A DNA stretch of 64,000 bases from the NCBI GenBank assembly GCA_016169945.1, contig JADLSH010000158.1, forward strand, positions 1,771,001 through 1,835,000, in the 5' to 3' direction. Positions 22,203-33,149 of the stretch are shown here, in pieces. The stretch comes from Trachythela sp. YZ-2020. Taxonomy: Eukaryota > Cnidaria > Anthozoa > Malacalcyonacea > Clavulariidae. Under the pieces are notes generated by a model. It saw nothing but the letters and a program-made list of their open reading frames with translations. It was not told where the DNA came from and made no database searches. The stretch's first letter is position 1. Every line of letters starts with the position of its first letter. The position numbers were made by a program, and so were the translations under genes.

Positions 22203-22373
22203 TAAAGCACTCTGCGAGTGCATTATCGGGATTTACAAGCACAAGTTCACAAACAAGGAACAAGAGTTTCATACTGCACAAGACGCTGTCGAGTTAAGTA
22301 TTAAACTTCGAGTTCCTTGTTCGCGAATGAGTTCTTGTAAATCACGATAATGCACAAACAAAGAGTGCTTGAA
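22203..22373. repeat. Short fold-back element
   Basis: The left part AAGCACTCTGCGAGTGCATTA and TTTACAAG...ACAAGGAAC is mirrored on the right by GTTCCTTGTTC...CTTGTAAATCACGATAATGCA and AGAGTGCTT, so the whole segment folds into an imperfect hairpin. Confidence 0.7.
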
Positions 22374-22564
22374 ACGTTTTGATATTCAATTTGAGTAAAT
22401 GCTTTGGCAGGATTTTTTTATTTATGAATTATGAGCAAACACATTCTGTGGAACGAACTGTTTACTAGTTCCTTGTTTAGTTTTGATAATATTCAAAAGT
22501 GTTTTTAGAATATTTTTAAAGGAGGTGACTTTATTTTGAGTTAAAAATATTTGTTTATTTATTT

Positions 22565-23035
22565 AAAAATATTTGAGTTGACTTTATTTCAGCAGGGGTA
22601 GCCCATTCAGCTACAAAGGCTGGTATCCAGAGGGGCCCTGCATTTAGAGTTACCTATTTACAAAATTACTACTGTATCTAATTGGTAGAATTGTTATTGC
22701 TGAAAATTTGAAGGAATGTTTTCCAAGCTCTCTCTTAACTTTTGGTAGCAGAATTGTATGTTAATGACTTACGTTGTATATATGATTGTCTGATAGTTTG
22801 TAGAAGTATTTTTCAAAGTAGCTTAGCACTATGGTATTTAAGATCTTGTAGGTGTAGGTGGTTATACAGCGATGAATCTTCCTTCTTATCTCCAGGTGAG
22901 ACCACTGTAGCTCCGAGATACTGTTACCAGTGTGGTTTCTCATTAGCTGCTCTGTTTTGTAGTTTCTGTAGTCTATGTTTAGAGGTTTCCATTATCCGGT
23001 CACCCCAGCAGGTATCTCCATAATAAAAAACAGGC
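22565..23035 (-). pseudogene. LINE (CR1/L2-like) C-terminus and 3' tail
   Basis: The minus strand encodes YYGDTCWGDRIMETSKHRLQ, KLQNRAANEK, ELQWSHLEIRRKIHRCI and YKILNTIVLSYFEKYF. This is the typical post-RT block LQNRAAR...L.W..L..RR....C...YKI.N. It continues with the conserved tail GGGCCCCTCTGGATACCAG and GGGCTACCCCTGCTGAAATAAA on the minus strand. There are stops and frameshifts; only the last about 470 bp are present. Confidence 0.75.
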
Positions 23036-23857
23036 TGTATCATTTTTCGTGGAAATGTGCGTGGATTTCGCAATGCGCCCACACAGGAAGTTTAGACAGG
23101 AAGTACCTGATTTTATACGCCTCCTGCCGGCTTGTGGTTTGCTTATATGAAGTACTGGATAGCTTCATCGTTTAGCAAGAAGAAAGAGCTTTCATTTTAT
23201 AGCAAATACGAACAGATCAAGTAAATTCGAACAGTTTATTTGGTAATTTCGTTTGACCAATTTTTGGATTTCTGCTCTGATGTATAATTTAGGCAAAAAG
23301 GTATGATTTTGACCCTTGTTTTAACTTTTTAGCGTTGGGTTTGATTTGTTTACGGGTTGGCTAGTCAACTCCGCAGGAACTGGAATGTACTTTGTATGTT
23401 TTTTGTTTTTGGCGATTTTGTTCTGTTACCTGCGTTTGTGATGATTGGCAGAAAGTAACTATTAAGTATTTGCACTTTAGTGAAGGCAAGGACAACAGAA
23501 GTTTTGTCAGTGAAATCACAGCAGAGAGATAAATTAGACTATTATGGAGTTTTGGCACATACCTAATGTTTATCACATTTGTCATGTATTCTTATATATC
23601 TAAAACAGGTGAAACTATGAAAAAAATGGCAAAGAAATCAGAGCAAACGTGTATTGTATTATATTTCTACGCTGACAATAGTCAATTATGACGAATAATG
23701 AAATGCATTCTTTACTTAAAGTACACAGAAAAACATAGATTGAGTTGAGTTGGTTTGTCTGGTAATATTTCAAATTTAGTTCGTTTTGGAAATTCTCTAC
23801 CTCAAGACACTTGTCAGCCCCCCGTTCTATATGAGAATAAAATTAGACACACCATGC
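23036..23857. other. Non-coding stretch
   Basis: No supported gene or repeat boundary. Short ORFs only. Confidence 0.4.
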
Positions 23858-24093
23858 TACAGTACTGCCTAGAAGTAACTTAACACAAATATGCAGTTAA
23901 CCGCGGGTCACACACAGTGGTTTTCTGTTTGTGGTGCGATTACCACACACAGCACACCCACTAACCACACGCACAGCACCCGCTAACCGCACACACCGCA
24001 CACACCGCACCCTCTAACTGTACAAACCGCAACCGCTAACTGTACAAACCGCAACCGAACCGCAGTGTTAATTTACTTCTAGGCAGTACTGTA
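23858..24093. mobile_element. Tc1/mariner-type MITE (23860-24091), TA TSD
   Basis: TA flanks CAGTACTGCCTAGAAGTAA at the left and its inverted copy at the right. The interior consists of (A)CCGCACACA and AACCGCAACCGCTAAC reiterations. Confidence 0.85.
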
Positions 24094-24349
24094 TCCTAAC
24101 AGTGACAGAGTGTAAACTCTAATTTAAATATACAAAGTTGGTCTAAATGGGACAAAAACCTTGCTCAAACTAATCATGGATGAATGTTGATGGCTGACAG
24201 TTGTTTTGTTACGCTTGGTTTAAACTGACGCGGTCTGCATTTATTGTCTGCTTCCAAAAATATAATATCGCAGCTTATTCTTACCAAAATGTCAATGTTT
24301 GGTGGCTTGAAAATAATTGAAAATGGCAAAACAACTATATTATCTGAGT

Positions 24350-24545
24350 AGCTGGTGTGGCAGTTTTTAAATTTGGCGAGCTAAGGAATAAAGACGAGAT
24401 TGGTAGAGTGGGCTATTTGACCGTCTTCACAGCAGAATTACCAAACGGTGAAACGATTGTCGTGAAAAAGTTTTTTGACGATGACATTGACACGGAGCGC
24501 AAACTCATCAAAGACGCGCGATTTCTGAATACTATACCCTATTCT
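24350..24545 (+). pseudogene. Protein-kinase N-lobe fragment
   Basis: The frame encodes FKFGELRNKDEIGRVGYLTV, FTAELPNGETIVVKKFFDDD and ERKLIKDARFLNTI. The order (glycine loop, beta-3 lysine in VVKK, alpha-C helix acidic region with KDARFL) is that of a protein kinase N-lobe. The glycine loop is degenerate (GRVGYLT instead of GxGxxG), and the sequence stops making sense at 24545 where a minisatellite begins. No C-lobe is present. It is a truncated or captured exon, not a functional kinase. Confidence 0.5.
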
Positions 24546-24712
24546 GTGCCTCATCTGTGTTTTATCCGCCCATCCGTATTTTATCCCCCCATCCGTGTTT
24601 CATCCCCTCCATGTTTCATCCCCCCATCCGTGTTTTATCCCCCCATCCATATTTTATCCCCCCATCCGTGTTTTATCCCCTCATCCGTATCCGTATCTGT
24701 GTTTTACCCCAA
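24546..24712. repeat. CCCCCATCCGTGTTTTATC minisatellite
   Basis: About eight variants of a 19-20-bp unit, joining the kinase fragment directly to the LINE sequence that follows. Confidence 0.9.
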
Positions 24713-25826
24713 CCCGTCTAAACCCTTGGAGACTTTGCTAAATCATCATTTTCAACTGGTATAGTGCCAAATAGTTTGAAATTAGCAAATGTCATACCAG
24801 TTTATAAGAAAGGCTCACAGTTCTCTCTTGGTAATTATTGACCAATATCGCTTCTTTTAATTTTTACTAAACTTTTAGAAAAATTAGTAAGTAAAAGATT
24901 AATTAAATTCCTTGAGAAAGAATGTCTTATTCAATAAACAATTTGGTTTTTGTGCTCAACATTCTACTGCGCATGCTTTACTAAGTATAATTGATGAGAT
25001 TCAACGAGCTATAGATGAACGTGATTATTCCTGTGGAATATTCTTAGATTTAAGCAAGGCATTTGATACAGTGAAATCATGCAATATTGCTAAAAATATC
25101 AGAATATTATGGTATTAGGGGTATTGCTGGGAGCTGGTTTAGTTCATATGTTAGTAATCGACAACAAACTGTTACTGCTAATAATACTATGTCAGCTTCA
25201 GCACCTATCTCATGTGGTGTTCCTCAAGGATCAGTTATTTGTCCATTATTGTTTCTTCTTTATATAAATTATGTCCATCTTTGTTCAAATCTTTTTCAGT
25301 TTCATTTATTTGCTGATGATGCAAATTTGTTTTATAGAAAGAAGAATATTGATTTATTAGAAGAAAATACAAATAAAGAATTAGTAAATATACATGATTG
25401 GTTATGTGCAAATGAACTGTCACTTGATATAGAAAAATCTAATTTTGTCCTATTTCACTCTCCTCAAAAGAGAATTAATTCAAGTTTTCAATTGATTATG
25501 CATAATGATCCATTGAAAATGGAATGCTATATCAAGTATCAAGTATCTTGGAATTTTTATTGACTATCATCTAAATTGGAAAACGCATATTGAATACATA
25601 GTTAAGAAAATAAAGAGGAGTATAGGAATCTTATCCAAACTTCGTTATTAGGTCTTTATTATACTTTAATTTATCCATTTCTTTTATATGGTGTGATTGA
25701 ATGCGGTTCCACCCATGAAACAAACCTCCAACCACGTTTTATATTGCAAAAAAGAGCATTGAGGATCATGACATTTTCTAAGTTTGATAAGCATTCAAGT
25801 CCGTTATTTAAACAACTGAAAATTGT
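24713..25826 (+). pseudogene. LINE reverse transcriptase, 5' part of a split element
   Basis: Blocks in order: KPLETLLNH, NSLKLANVIPVYKKGS, PISLLLIFTKLLEKL, SCGIFLDLSKAFDTV, GVPQGSVICPLLFLLYIN, FHLFADDANLF (catalytic F-A-D-D near 25305), NELSLDIEKSNFVLF, then ILQKRALRIMTFSKFDKHSS and PLFKQLKI. This is the reverse transcriptase of a CR1/Jockey-clade non-LTR retrotransposon. Several stops and frameshifts occur (for example near 24840, 24935 and 25118). The reading breaks at 25826 and its continuation is found at 31147, after 5.3 kb of inserted elements. Confidence 0.9.
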
Positions 25827-25852
25827 GTTATATTTCCACTGCTCCTTCCGCC

Positions 25853-25897
25853 ACACAATGGCCACACAATGGCCACACAATGGCCACACAATGGCCA
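25853..25897. repeat. CACACAATGGCC tandem repeat
   Basis: Four units of 12 bp in copy 1; copy 2 has a single unit at the same place. Confidence 0.95.
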
Positions 25898-25908
25898 AGC
25901 TGAGGGCA

Positions 25909-28378
25909 TTAACTCTTTCTGGTCAGTCGCTCGCACGCGACTTTCTAAAGTAAATATTTCCGGAAGTATTTACTCTCTTGTAATGGGACATGCATCGTTC
26001 GATAGCTAATGACTTCCGCTTTAACACGATAGGCCAGACTTAAATTATATATGCGAAATAATGAACATAAATTAGCACACATCTAAAATGTAGCAATTAT
26101 TCTAACAATAAAACCTTGATCGCACGAAGGGAAGTGAGAATTTTGTAAACTATGTTATACTCGTGAAAGTTTCTCTGAAAGTTTCACTGGTTTTGAAAAA
26201 CTGGAACCACTTTTTGTTATTTACTGAAATTTGCATGCAAAACAATAAAAAATCTAGTTATTCTAGTCTTACTCTATATATAGGGTGTCATGACATGGGT
26301 GTTTCCAACAAAGTCTTAAATACATTGTTTTCTTATATAAAAATATGTTATATTTCCTTATCCTGAATGATATCCACCTGTTAAGTATAATTTTTCCTTT
26401 TTGGACAATGTACAATTCAAGCAAACTGCCATTTGGCCAAAATCCACAATTCCTTCATTCATTATTATTCAAAAAACATACAAAACACAATACAATTGTT
26501 TTTCAAGTTCTCATGGACATTGGGTAAGAGTAAAAAAATGTATGCCATTGAAGTACCATAATATAATGTTAAAATATGTCACAGATTTTCTCTGGCAAAT
26601 TTGATTTAGGACCTGTTGAGGACAGTCCATGAACCTAAACTAAGCTGAGTGCCAGGTGTTGAAACAATTAAAACCTGGCTGGATATGCAAAAACTTCCCA
26701 CACTGCGGAGCAGCACAGTAAGTTATAACCTTCTTCTGACCTCTACCTTCCTTATAACACACAACACAATTATGCCTAGTACCATCATCTGATGCTACCA
26801 GCATATGAACAGTCTCCAACTGACTTTCACCAGGAGCGCTTTTCTCATATGCTGGTGGGTCATCACATGCTGGCAAACTACAAATCTGCCTAACTAACTC
26901 CTCCCTAAAGTCTACTACAGAATATTGGTCCAAGGGTTGCAATTCTTCGATATCTGCATTCTTGGCTCGATAACTCTGAAAAAGAATAAAACTGTTAACT
27001 ACTGCAATATCTACTAGGTGAAAGAACAAAGTCTTCCACCACCTATAACATTTCTTACTTACATTATGGGATGCGAGGAGTTGATCAGACCTATCTACGA
27101 CATTCATGAACTGGTTATACTCGTGGATAGCAAGGGGCTGAGGAACAATAACTCTCTCAAACTTTCCATCCTTCTTCAATCTCCTCTTACAACTTACCTG
27201 AGCATTTGCAGAATGAAGCGTTGAAAGGACTGAAACAGGTTTATTGTCAACCATTGCAATGCTAAAAACTGTGAATGCCTTACCCACCGCATATCACCTC
27301 GCTTAGCCGTCTTTACCCACGCTTTCACATTCTTTTATGGTACCAACAGAGGTTTTTTTTCTCATGTCTAGATCATGCACTAGCTGAGGGGAAGTATAAA
27401 AATTATCTAGATACAACTGATACCCCTCATCCATGTAAGATTCCATCAACTCCATAACGACATCATAACCGGTACCATGCTCAGACGTATTTCTTGCCAC
27501 GTCCTTACCTATGTAAATATTAAAATCAACAGTATAGCCATTAGCACTGTCAGCTAAAACCCAGAATTTCAATCCAAATTTAGCAGGCTTATCTTTCATG
27601 AACTGCCTGATACCTGACCTATGCTTCGACCTTACCATCTGCTCATCCACAGCCAATTTCTGATCAGCTTGATACAAAAGTCTGCATCTTTCTTTGAAAG
27701 ATGCAACAAACTCGTCAACCTTATGCAACTTATTGCCAGAAGTCTCAGCAGAAGGGTCAACAACATGCAAAAAGGCGACAAGGGCTTTATACCTATGCCG
27801 GGAAAGCATCGTCCTCGCCCAAAGACCATGGTACGAAGTCTTTGTGCTCCAATACTTTGAGGTATCCCCACCTACCTTTACCAACCCAAAATAAATAATA
27901 AGGGCTACAAACCTCTCAACTTCCTCAGCAGTGGTGGCTTCCCAAGACCCATCCCTTTTACAATAATTATTATAACCCCCCTTAGTTCCTACTTTTATAT
28001 ACGCGTAGCAATTAGTATGGTTGGCAATGGCGCTCAAGATTTCACGAGACATAAAGGGATGAAAAAACTCGAGCTCCGTCGTCATGGCCCCCCTCAGGTA
28101 TATTCAGAGCCTCTTTGTGGGCAAAAATATAGCAACTCTAATACTTATAAGCAACAACAAATATTATATGTATATTTGGCATATTTCAAAGTTTATTCTC
28201 TCACGAAAATCAAGCCTATTTGTTCTATAAAAAGCAGACGCCAGACAACAACGGCGAATGCGCCACATGCAAATTTTACATGCAAATTTGACATGCCTAT
28301 ATTAGAACCCACAAAAAAACAAAAAAAACTTGCCTTGATCATATGCCATATTCGACGGTGCCGTTTAGAAAGAGTTAA
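25909..28378 (-). mobile_element. piggyBac element, nearly complete, TTAA TSD
   Basis: TTAA at 25909-25912 and 28375-28378 encloses inverted termini CTCTTTCTGGTCAGTCGC and CTCTTTCTAAACGGCACCG. The 2.47 kb interior encodes the transposase on the minus strand. The flanks CTGAGGGCA and GAATTCGGACAAATTAATTT match the unoccupied site in the neighbouring copy at 28664-28695, which has one TTAA. Confidence 0.95.
26640..28085 (-). pseudogene. piggyBac transposase (DDE_Tnp_1_7) with a frame disruption
   Basis: The first frame (28085-27303) has ELEFFHPFMSREILSAIANH, AEEVERFVALIIYFGLVK, KLAVDEQMVRSKHRSG (first catalytic Asp), GLKFWVLADSANGYTVDF and YQLYLDNFYTSPQLVHDL (second Asp). The second frame (27287-26640) has KAFTVFSIAMVDNKPVSVLS (third Asp region), EYNQFMNVVDRSDQLL, KCYRWWKTLFFHLVDIAVVN and a C-terminal Cys/His zinc-binding module with CVVCYKEGR and YCAAPQCGKFLHIQPGFNCF. 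All core piggyBac motifs are present. The break is at about 27280-27310, where one or two small indels displace the frame around KRGDMRW. Length fits the family (about 480-590 residues); the N-terminus may start further upstream. It is recently inactivated, or the frame loss could be a sequencing error. Confidence 0.9.
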
Positions 28379-28829
28379 GAATTCGGACAAATTAATTTCA
28401 GCTTGGACAAAGTGGGCGAAAGGTAAAGGGTGTTGCAACTGAGGGGAGGTGGGTGGTTGCGCACTAAATACTTGAACGACTTAATATCTCTTCTGCATTC
28501 CAACGTAGAATGAGTAAAATTCAACTATTTTGCTTGTCCCTAGTGGTTTCCCCTTTTACTAGCTAACAGAGTATCTTAGTTCCTATCTTGGCATAATGCG
28601 CCGGAACTCCCAATGGGAATAGTGTTGTATTTCCACTGCTCCTTCCGTCACACAATGGCTAATCTGAGGGCATTAAGAATGGGGACAATTTAATTTCGCC
28701 CTCACAGATGTAGGGCTTTATTTAAAAATTTCCCCCAGCAAAACAGAAATACGTCACTCGTTCTCTCCAATACTCAGAATATAATATAACACCCCATATA
28801 ATAATTAAAGTGCAGAGTTAAGGAAATGT

Positions 28830-29025
28830 CAGCGAGAAATTGTCAAAAAAATTCGGTTGCGGAATTGCGAGCCAACACCAGAGGCTTGAGATGAAATCAT
28901 CGACGTAGTAGGCGTGGCGGCTGTACTAAGGAGGGTAGCTGTGTCCGAGGTGTGCATGACTTGGCGGGTTTGTGTGTAGTATTGTGCAGTTGCCAAGTTA
29001 TTCCAAAAAATATGTTGCGCCACAT
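28830..29025 (-). other. Short ORF in TIR element copy 2
   Basis: The 64-residue minus-strand ORF is Ser/Thr-rich with no recognisable motif. It may be a downstream exon of the ORF at 29119-29535; not called as a gene. Confidence 0.2.
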
Positions 29026-29118
29026 CATCGTCGGGGGCGCTTAAAAAAGATGCCTAAACGTTATGGAACATCCTGAGAGAAAACTGCATTGTTTTCCTGT
29101 CAGAAATCTGTAAAGCGG

Positions 29119-29535
29119 TCAGGTGCTTTTAAGTCGGTTTCCCACTGCAGAACCTTGCAAAGCGTTTTGAGTGATTTGTCCCTTGCTGTTTGATGCGCGA
29201 AACAAATAACCATCTCGTAAATTGATTTCCATTTCCTGTTTGTCGCCCATCAACTTCAATAGTAGAGACTGGAACTGAGGATTCTGTTGCAAGGAGCGAG
29301 TCTGTTTATATATGGAATTGTAGCGACGAGCGTTGATGTCTCCGTTTTCTCTTGACACATCCACAAGGTTCTCGAGTGTAGCCACCGCTACAAAAGGATA
29401 AAAAATCCCAGCTGGCTTTGAGAATTCACGCCTGAATTGGGCTAATGCCATCGCCACCATGTTTGTGTTGGTCTTTGTTAACAATAGTTCAACTTGCGCT
29501 TGTGGACAATCGAGCATGACTGGCTGCAACGAGGA
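29119..29535 (-). CDS. Exon-like ORF inside TIR element copy 2, unidentified
   Basis: The minus-strand ORF follows a convincing acceptor (TTCATTTCCTCGTTGCAG at about 29530-29545). It reads PVMLDCPQAQVELLLTK, ALAQFRREFSKPAGIFYPFV, ATLENLVDVSRENGDINARR and SLQQNPQFQSLLLKLMGDKQ, ending NRLKST and a stop at 29119. It is balanced in composition and looks like real protein, but I do not recognise a family. It could be the element's own ORF or a captured host exon. A GTGTAAGT donor on the same strand near 29826 may end the preceding exon. Confidence 0.35.
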   Translation of the reverse strand, partial: SSLQPVMLDCPQAQVELLLTKTNTNMVAMALAQFRREFSKPAGIFYPFVAVATLENLVDVSRENGDINARRYNSIYKQTRSLQQNPQFQSLLLKLMGDKQEMEINLRDGYLFRASNSKGQITQNALQGSAVGNRLKST

Positions 29536-30174
29536 AATGAAGGAGAGATTACTCTAGTTTTTTTGGGGGGGGTTTGTGTTTTATTTTTGTGGGGTTGTTT
29601 TTTTCAGGTAATCTCACCCCAATGCATTTGATCGAGAACTCCGTCATGGACAGAGTATAATGCGTATATTAAGGAATTGCCCCTCTCGAATCAAAATACA
29701 GAGGAGTAATAAAACCCCGGAAAATTGCCTATGAAAAGTGAACGGATCATGATCAGTCATGGACAGAAAATTTTGACCCATGTTGTGAATTAGAATAGCT
29801 AACCGAATCCGTGACATCGTACTTACACCTGTTGCACCCAAACAGCCTGACGAGCTAGACTCTTCTTCGCCTATCGAACGCCTGACGCAAAGTACTGTGG
29901 GGGAGTTTTCGTCACGGCGGCAGAGAGCTCATTTTGCGGACTGGAGGCTTAGACTTGGCGGACATAAATACCATGCAGTCATATTCCGAATGCCGTTGCA
30001 TAATTTTAATGGCCCCTAAGTAACCCTTGTGCGTTTCACACTATGACTATGTCTTCAACAATAATTTGTTGGCTCCCCATTCATAGTCCTAGATGACATA
30101 ATATAGTTGCGTATAGTCTATAGAGGGTATAGTTCATAGCTAAATTGTGGGGCCATTCAGAAATTTATTTGCCT

Positions 30175-30600
30175 CCCACAGAGAATACGTTTTGTTATCT
30201 CACAGAGAATGAGTTTAGTTGTCTCAGACAGAGGATGAATTTCGTTGTCTCCCACAGAGAATTAATTTCGTTGTCTCACACATAGGATGAATCTCGTTGT
30301 CTCCCACAAAGAATAAATTTTGTTGTCTCACACAGAGAATAAATTTTGTTGTCTCACACACCGAGACTGTCTTCACCCAGAGAATAAATTTTGTCGTCTC
30401 GCACAGAGAATAAATTTCGTTGTCTCGCACAGAGATTGTCTCACACAGAGAATAAATTTTGTTGTCTCGCACAGAGATTGTCTCACATAGAGAATAAATG
30501 TTGTCGCCTCACACAGAGATGGTCTCACACAAAGAAGAATTTTGTTGTCTGACACCGAGGATAAATCTTCGTTGTCTCACCTAGAGATTGTCTTGCTTAG
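30175..30600. repeat. Minisatellite, unit about 26-30 bp (GTCTCACACAGAGAATAAAT)
   Basis: About 14 imperfect units with GAGACAATCTC-like variants. It produces spurious long ORFs on the minus strand. Confidence 0.9.
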
Positions 30601-31146
30601 AGGATAGATTATTTGTTACCGCCCGCGAACTGGCCGTAGACAGAATAAATAATCGTGGCAAACCCAACGACAAAATTGGTATTCTAATTAACGCTATAAA
30701 AGTGCCTGTAGGGAATTTCATAAAGTGTTATGAAGTATTGTCTAACTACAATAGTGTGTAGCATGCATCACACATAAGGCTATAAAAACGCGGAATTTAA
30801 ATTTAAACATCATGTTTAATACCGTAGAAATGGGATGTGATACGTTGCCGTAAATATTGCTGCCTGGGGTGTAATAAAAACACAAAACTGAGCCTTGCTA
30901 ATTGCTACAAACATATATGTACTGTATATAATAAAGGAAAATAGCTAATTTGACATAACGCCCCTAAACCATTACGGCATCACTAACAAGCTTTAATCGC
31001 ATAAACAAAATGAGTAAAATTGGACCCGCACTCCTTTTAAACTATTTTGCTTGTCCCTAGTGGTTTCCCCTTTTACTAGCTAACAGACTATCTTAAAATG
31101 AGCTCCTATCTTGGCATAATGCACCGGAACTCCCAGTGGTAATAGT

Positions 31147-31530
31147 TAAATTATTTGACTTAATTATGTTCAAATTGCTGTCTTTATGATGAAATTTCAT
31201 AAAGATTTTTACCAGCAATTTTTAATACCTTATTCACTCCTGTAAATTGTGTCCACAATTATAATACACGATCTGCTGCAAAACAGTCCTATTACATTCC
31301 AAAAGCAAGAACAAATTATGGTCTGTTTAACATCAGATTTCGAGGTCCAAAAGTATGGAATTCAATACATAAGAGAATTTTAAAATAAGCTCAAAGAAGA
31401 GTTCTTGAATAATTATTAGTAATGTGTAGCAGTGATGTGAAATTTAACCGTTAGTTTTTGCAATGTAAAGATAACTATTTGTGTTGTGTGTGTTTGTAAA
31501 TTAGTTACTTAATACCTATGTCTAATACTA
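31147..31530 (+). pseudogene. LINE, 3' part of the same split element
   Basis: Continues KLFDLIMFKL, FFTPVNC-like VNCVHNYNTRSAAKQSYYIP, KARTNYGLFNIRF and GPKVWNSIHKRIL, followed by stops and an AT-rich 3' tail. These are the blocks expected after ...HSSPLFKQLKI at 25826, so both segments are one former LINE. Confidence 0.8.
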
Positions 31531-32252
31531 TAATCTAGTATGACCCACTCCATGTTGCTTCTTGGCATTTTTAGCAATTAAGTTATTTCAAGAAGCCACA
31601 ACCAAACATTCCAACCATCCCGTCCCGGGACTGTCCCGGTTTGGACTATGTTGTCGCGGTTTTCTTCTTATTTTCCCCGTTTCTGTAGTATCTTAATAGT
31701 TGTATTCTTCAAATAAGGCTCATGTGACAAATATTAATGAAATTCGTTTGGTTAAATACATATTAATGAAATGGGTGCTTCTAGTTGCCCCAAACAATGA
31801 CATACGTTGTTTTGACAATTTAGCGTTCACTTTCAATTCCTATTCATTTTGCCAGGGCTACATTTAAATGACCCTGATTTTTTTATTATTACGTGGAAAA
31901 TTAATACGTGTGACTGAACTAATTTTATTATACAGAGGAACATTTAAAAACTATATTTTTAGTTTTAAATTGTTCACTAAACCAGTTAAGAAATAGCCTC
32001 GCCTATAAGACTTGCCTAGATCTAATCAATTTCATTTGGGCTGGTACACTTAACACTCCCAGCCTGTGGTGACAGCTTCTTAATTGTTTTAAGCCTACTC
32101 ATTTGCTAGTATATATAATACTTTGGAAATGCTATAAGATATACAGTCTACACTCAGCGCTAGAACATAACAAATTTATTGAATAGCATCTGAGTAATTT
32201 TTAGAACTCGCGATTATCTATTAAAACTAATCGATACTCACGCTAAAAGATA
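31531..32252. other. Non-coding stretch
   Basis: CCCGTCCCGGGACTGTCCCGG at 31618-31640 looks like one terminus of a hAT-type element, but no partner end was found. No gene is supported. Confidence 0.35.
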
Positions 32253-32478
32253 ATGGCACAATCCGCAAAGAAACCTAAACGGCAAACAAAATATTTGGCA
32301 GAATATCAAAAGGAATACCCTTTTATTCAGAAGTGCTCTTCTTCTGTGCCTGATCATTTGTACAAATTCCATTGTACGTCATGCAATGTGAATGTCTCAT
32401 GTGCACATGGAGGAATAAATGATGTAACGTTCCACGTATCTACGAATAAACACATATCTTCTCATAAAAATTGTGAAC
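32253..32478 (+). CDS. Zinc-finger (BED/TTF-like) first exon of a hAT-like gene
   Basis: ATG at 32253 encodes a basic N-terminus (AQSAKKPKRQTKYLAEYQKE) and a C2H2-type finger FHCTSCNVNVSCAHGG...VTFHVSTNKHISSHK. It ends at a strong donor (GAAC|GTAAGTAAAG, 32479). Such a domain opens many hAT-like and KIAA1586-like proteins, and the body of one lies at 34990-36093 on the same strand, so this is probably its first exon. The presumed intron holds a minisatellite, an antisense cysteine-rich fragment and a dispersed repeat. Confidence 0.6.
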
Positions 32479-32639
32479 GTAAGTAAAGTTTTATTGATAC
32501 TTATCTACTTGCACATGCATATATTCTGATTGCATGAGAACTTGAAAACGTCCTACATTCATTCATTATTGTATCCATATTATGTTTTATTCAGGAAACG
32601 TGATAGTCAGGGAGGTAGAGGGAATTTTACCTACCTTGT

Positions 32640-33090
32640 CGAGGGGCAAATTCTTTTGTTGATAATATTGTAGCTAAATGGTCCCTTATCGCTCACTCGG
32701 CACATGTTGACATTTGTAGAAAATGCACCCGCAATATTTTGACCTTCGCAGCAATAATTTTCTGGGTACTCCATGTACTGAGAACTTAATTTAAATGAAA
32801 GAACAAGCATAAAGCGGATTACGCGCGCTGAAAATCGGAACAGGTTAGATAGGTTTTTTCCAGAATACCTTGCTATTTCCATCCTTTGTGTTTTTAATTA
32901 TTCAAGAAATTAATAGGCCCAAAATTTCCGTTAAATATTAGAAACTCACTTACCTTTCCTGACCTTGTCCAGTTATTGTTTTACCCATAGCTAGTATACT
33001 TACCAAAATATGAACAATTCACATGCTTTTTGCAAAAGATATACACAGCAAATTAAAATATCTGCAAAAAACAGAGAATCTTAATTTACC
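32640..33090. other. Non-coding stretch (putative intron)
   Basis: No supported feature; one 83-codon minus-strand ORF without recognisable content. Confidence 0.4.
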
Positions 33091-33149
33091 ATGGACCTCC
33101 CTCACAGATTCTTATACATCAGCACCGCAGGAGAAAACAGGGTGAATGT

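Larger units (their letters stand above)
25827..28623. mobile_element. GT-flanked TIR element, copy 1 (internally small, carries the piggyBac)
   Basis: Left end GTTATATTTCCACTGCTCC; right end inverted TATTCCCATTGGGAGTTCC, with GGAACTCCCAATGGGAATA ending at 28621, then GT. Without the piggyBac it is only about 0.33 kb. It shares its last 110 bp (TTTTGCTTGTCCCTAGTGGT..., CTTGGCATAATGCGCCGG) with copy 2. It interrupts the LINE. Confidence 0.7.
28624..31146. mobile_element. GT-flanked TIR element, copy 2 (2.5 kb), directly abutting copy 1
   Basis: Left end GTTGTATTTCCACTGCTCC, right end GGAACTCCCAGTGGTAATA at 31144, then GT and the resumed LINE. Copies 1 and 2 are head-to-tail with a single GT between them. 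It contains an exon-like ORF (29119-29535), a minisatellite (30175-30600) and an intact TTAA (28673-28676) at the position where copy 1 received the piggyBac. I cannot assign a superfamily. Confidence 0.65.

Noticed and set aside
22742..23023. Cysteine-rich plus-strand ORF of 93 residues
   Set aside because: It is the antisense of a LINE C-terminus with recognisable minus-strand blocks and 3' tail.
24545..24764. Proline/serine/phenylalanine-rich protein tail
   Set aside because: It is read-through of a minisatellite and then LINE sequence; only the kinase-like part is protein-like.
30175..30600. Protein-coding ORFs rich in LCET/RQ repeats
   Set aside because: They are translations of a minisatellite and have no other support.
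31618..31700. hAT element starting CCCGTCCCGGGACTGTCCCGG
   Set aside because: Only one terminus-like sequence is present; no inverted partner or TSD was located.
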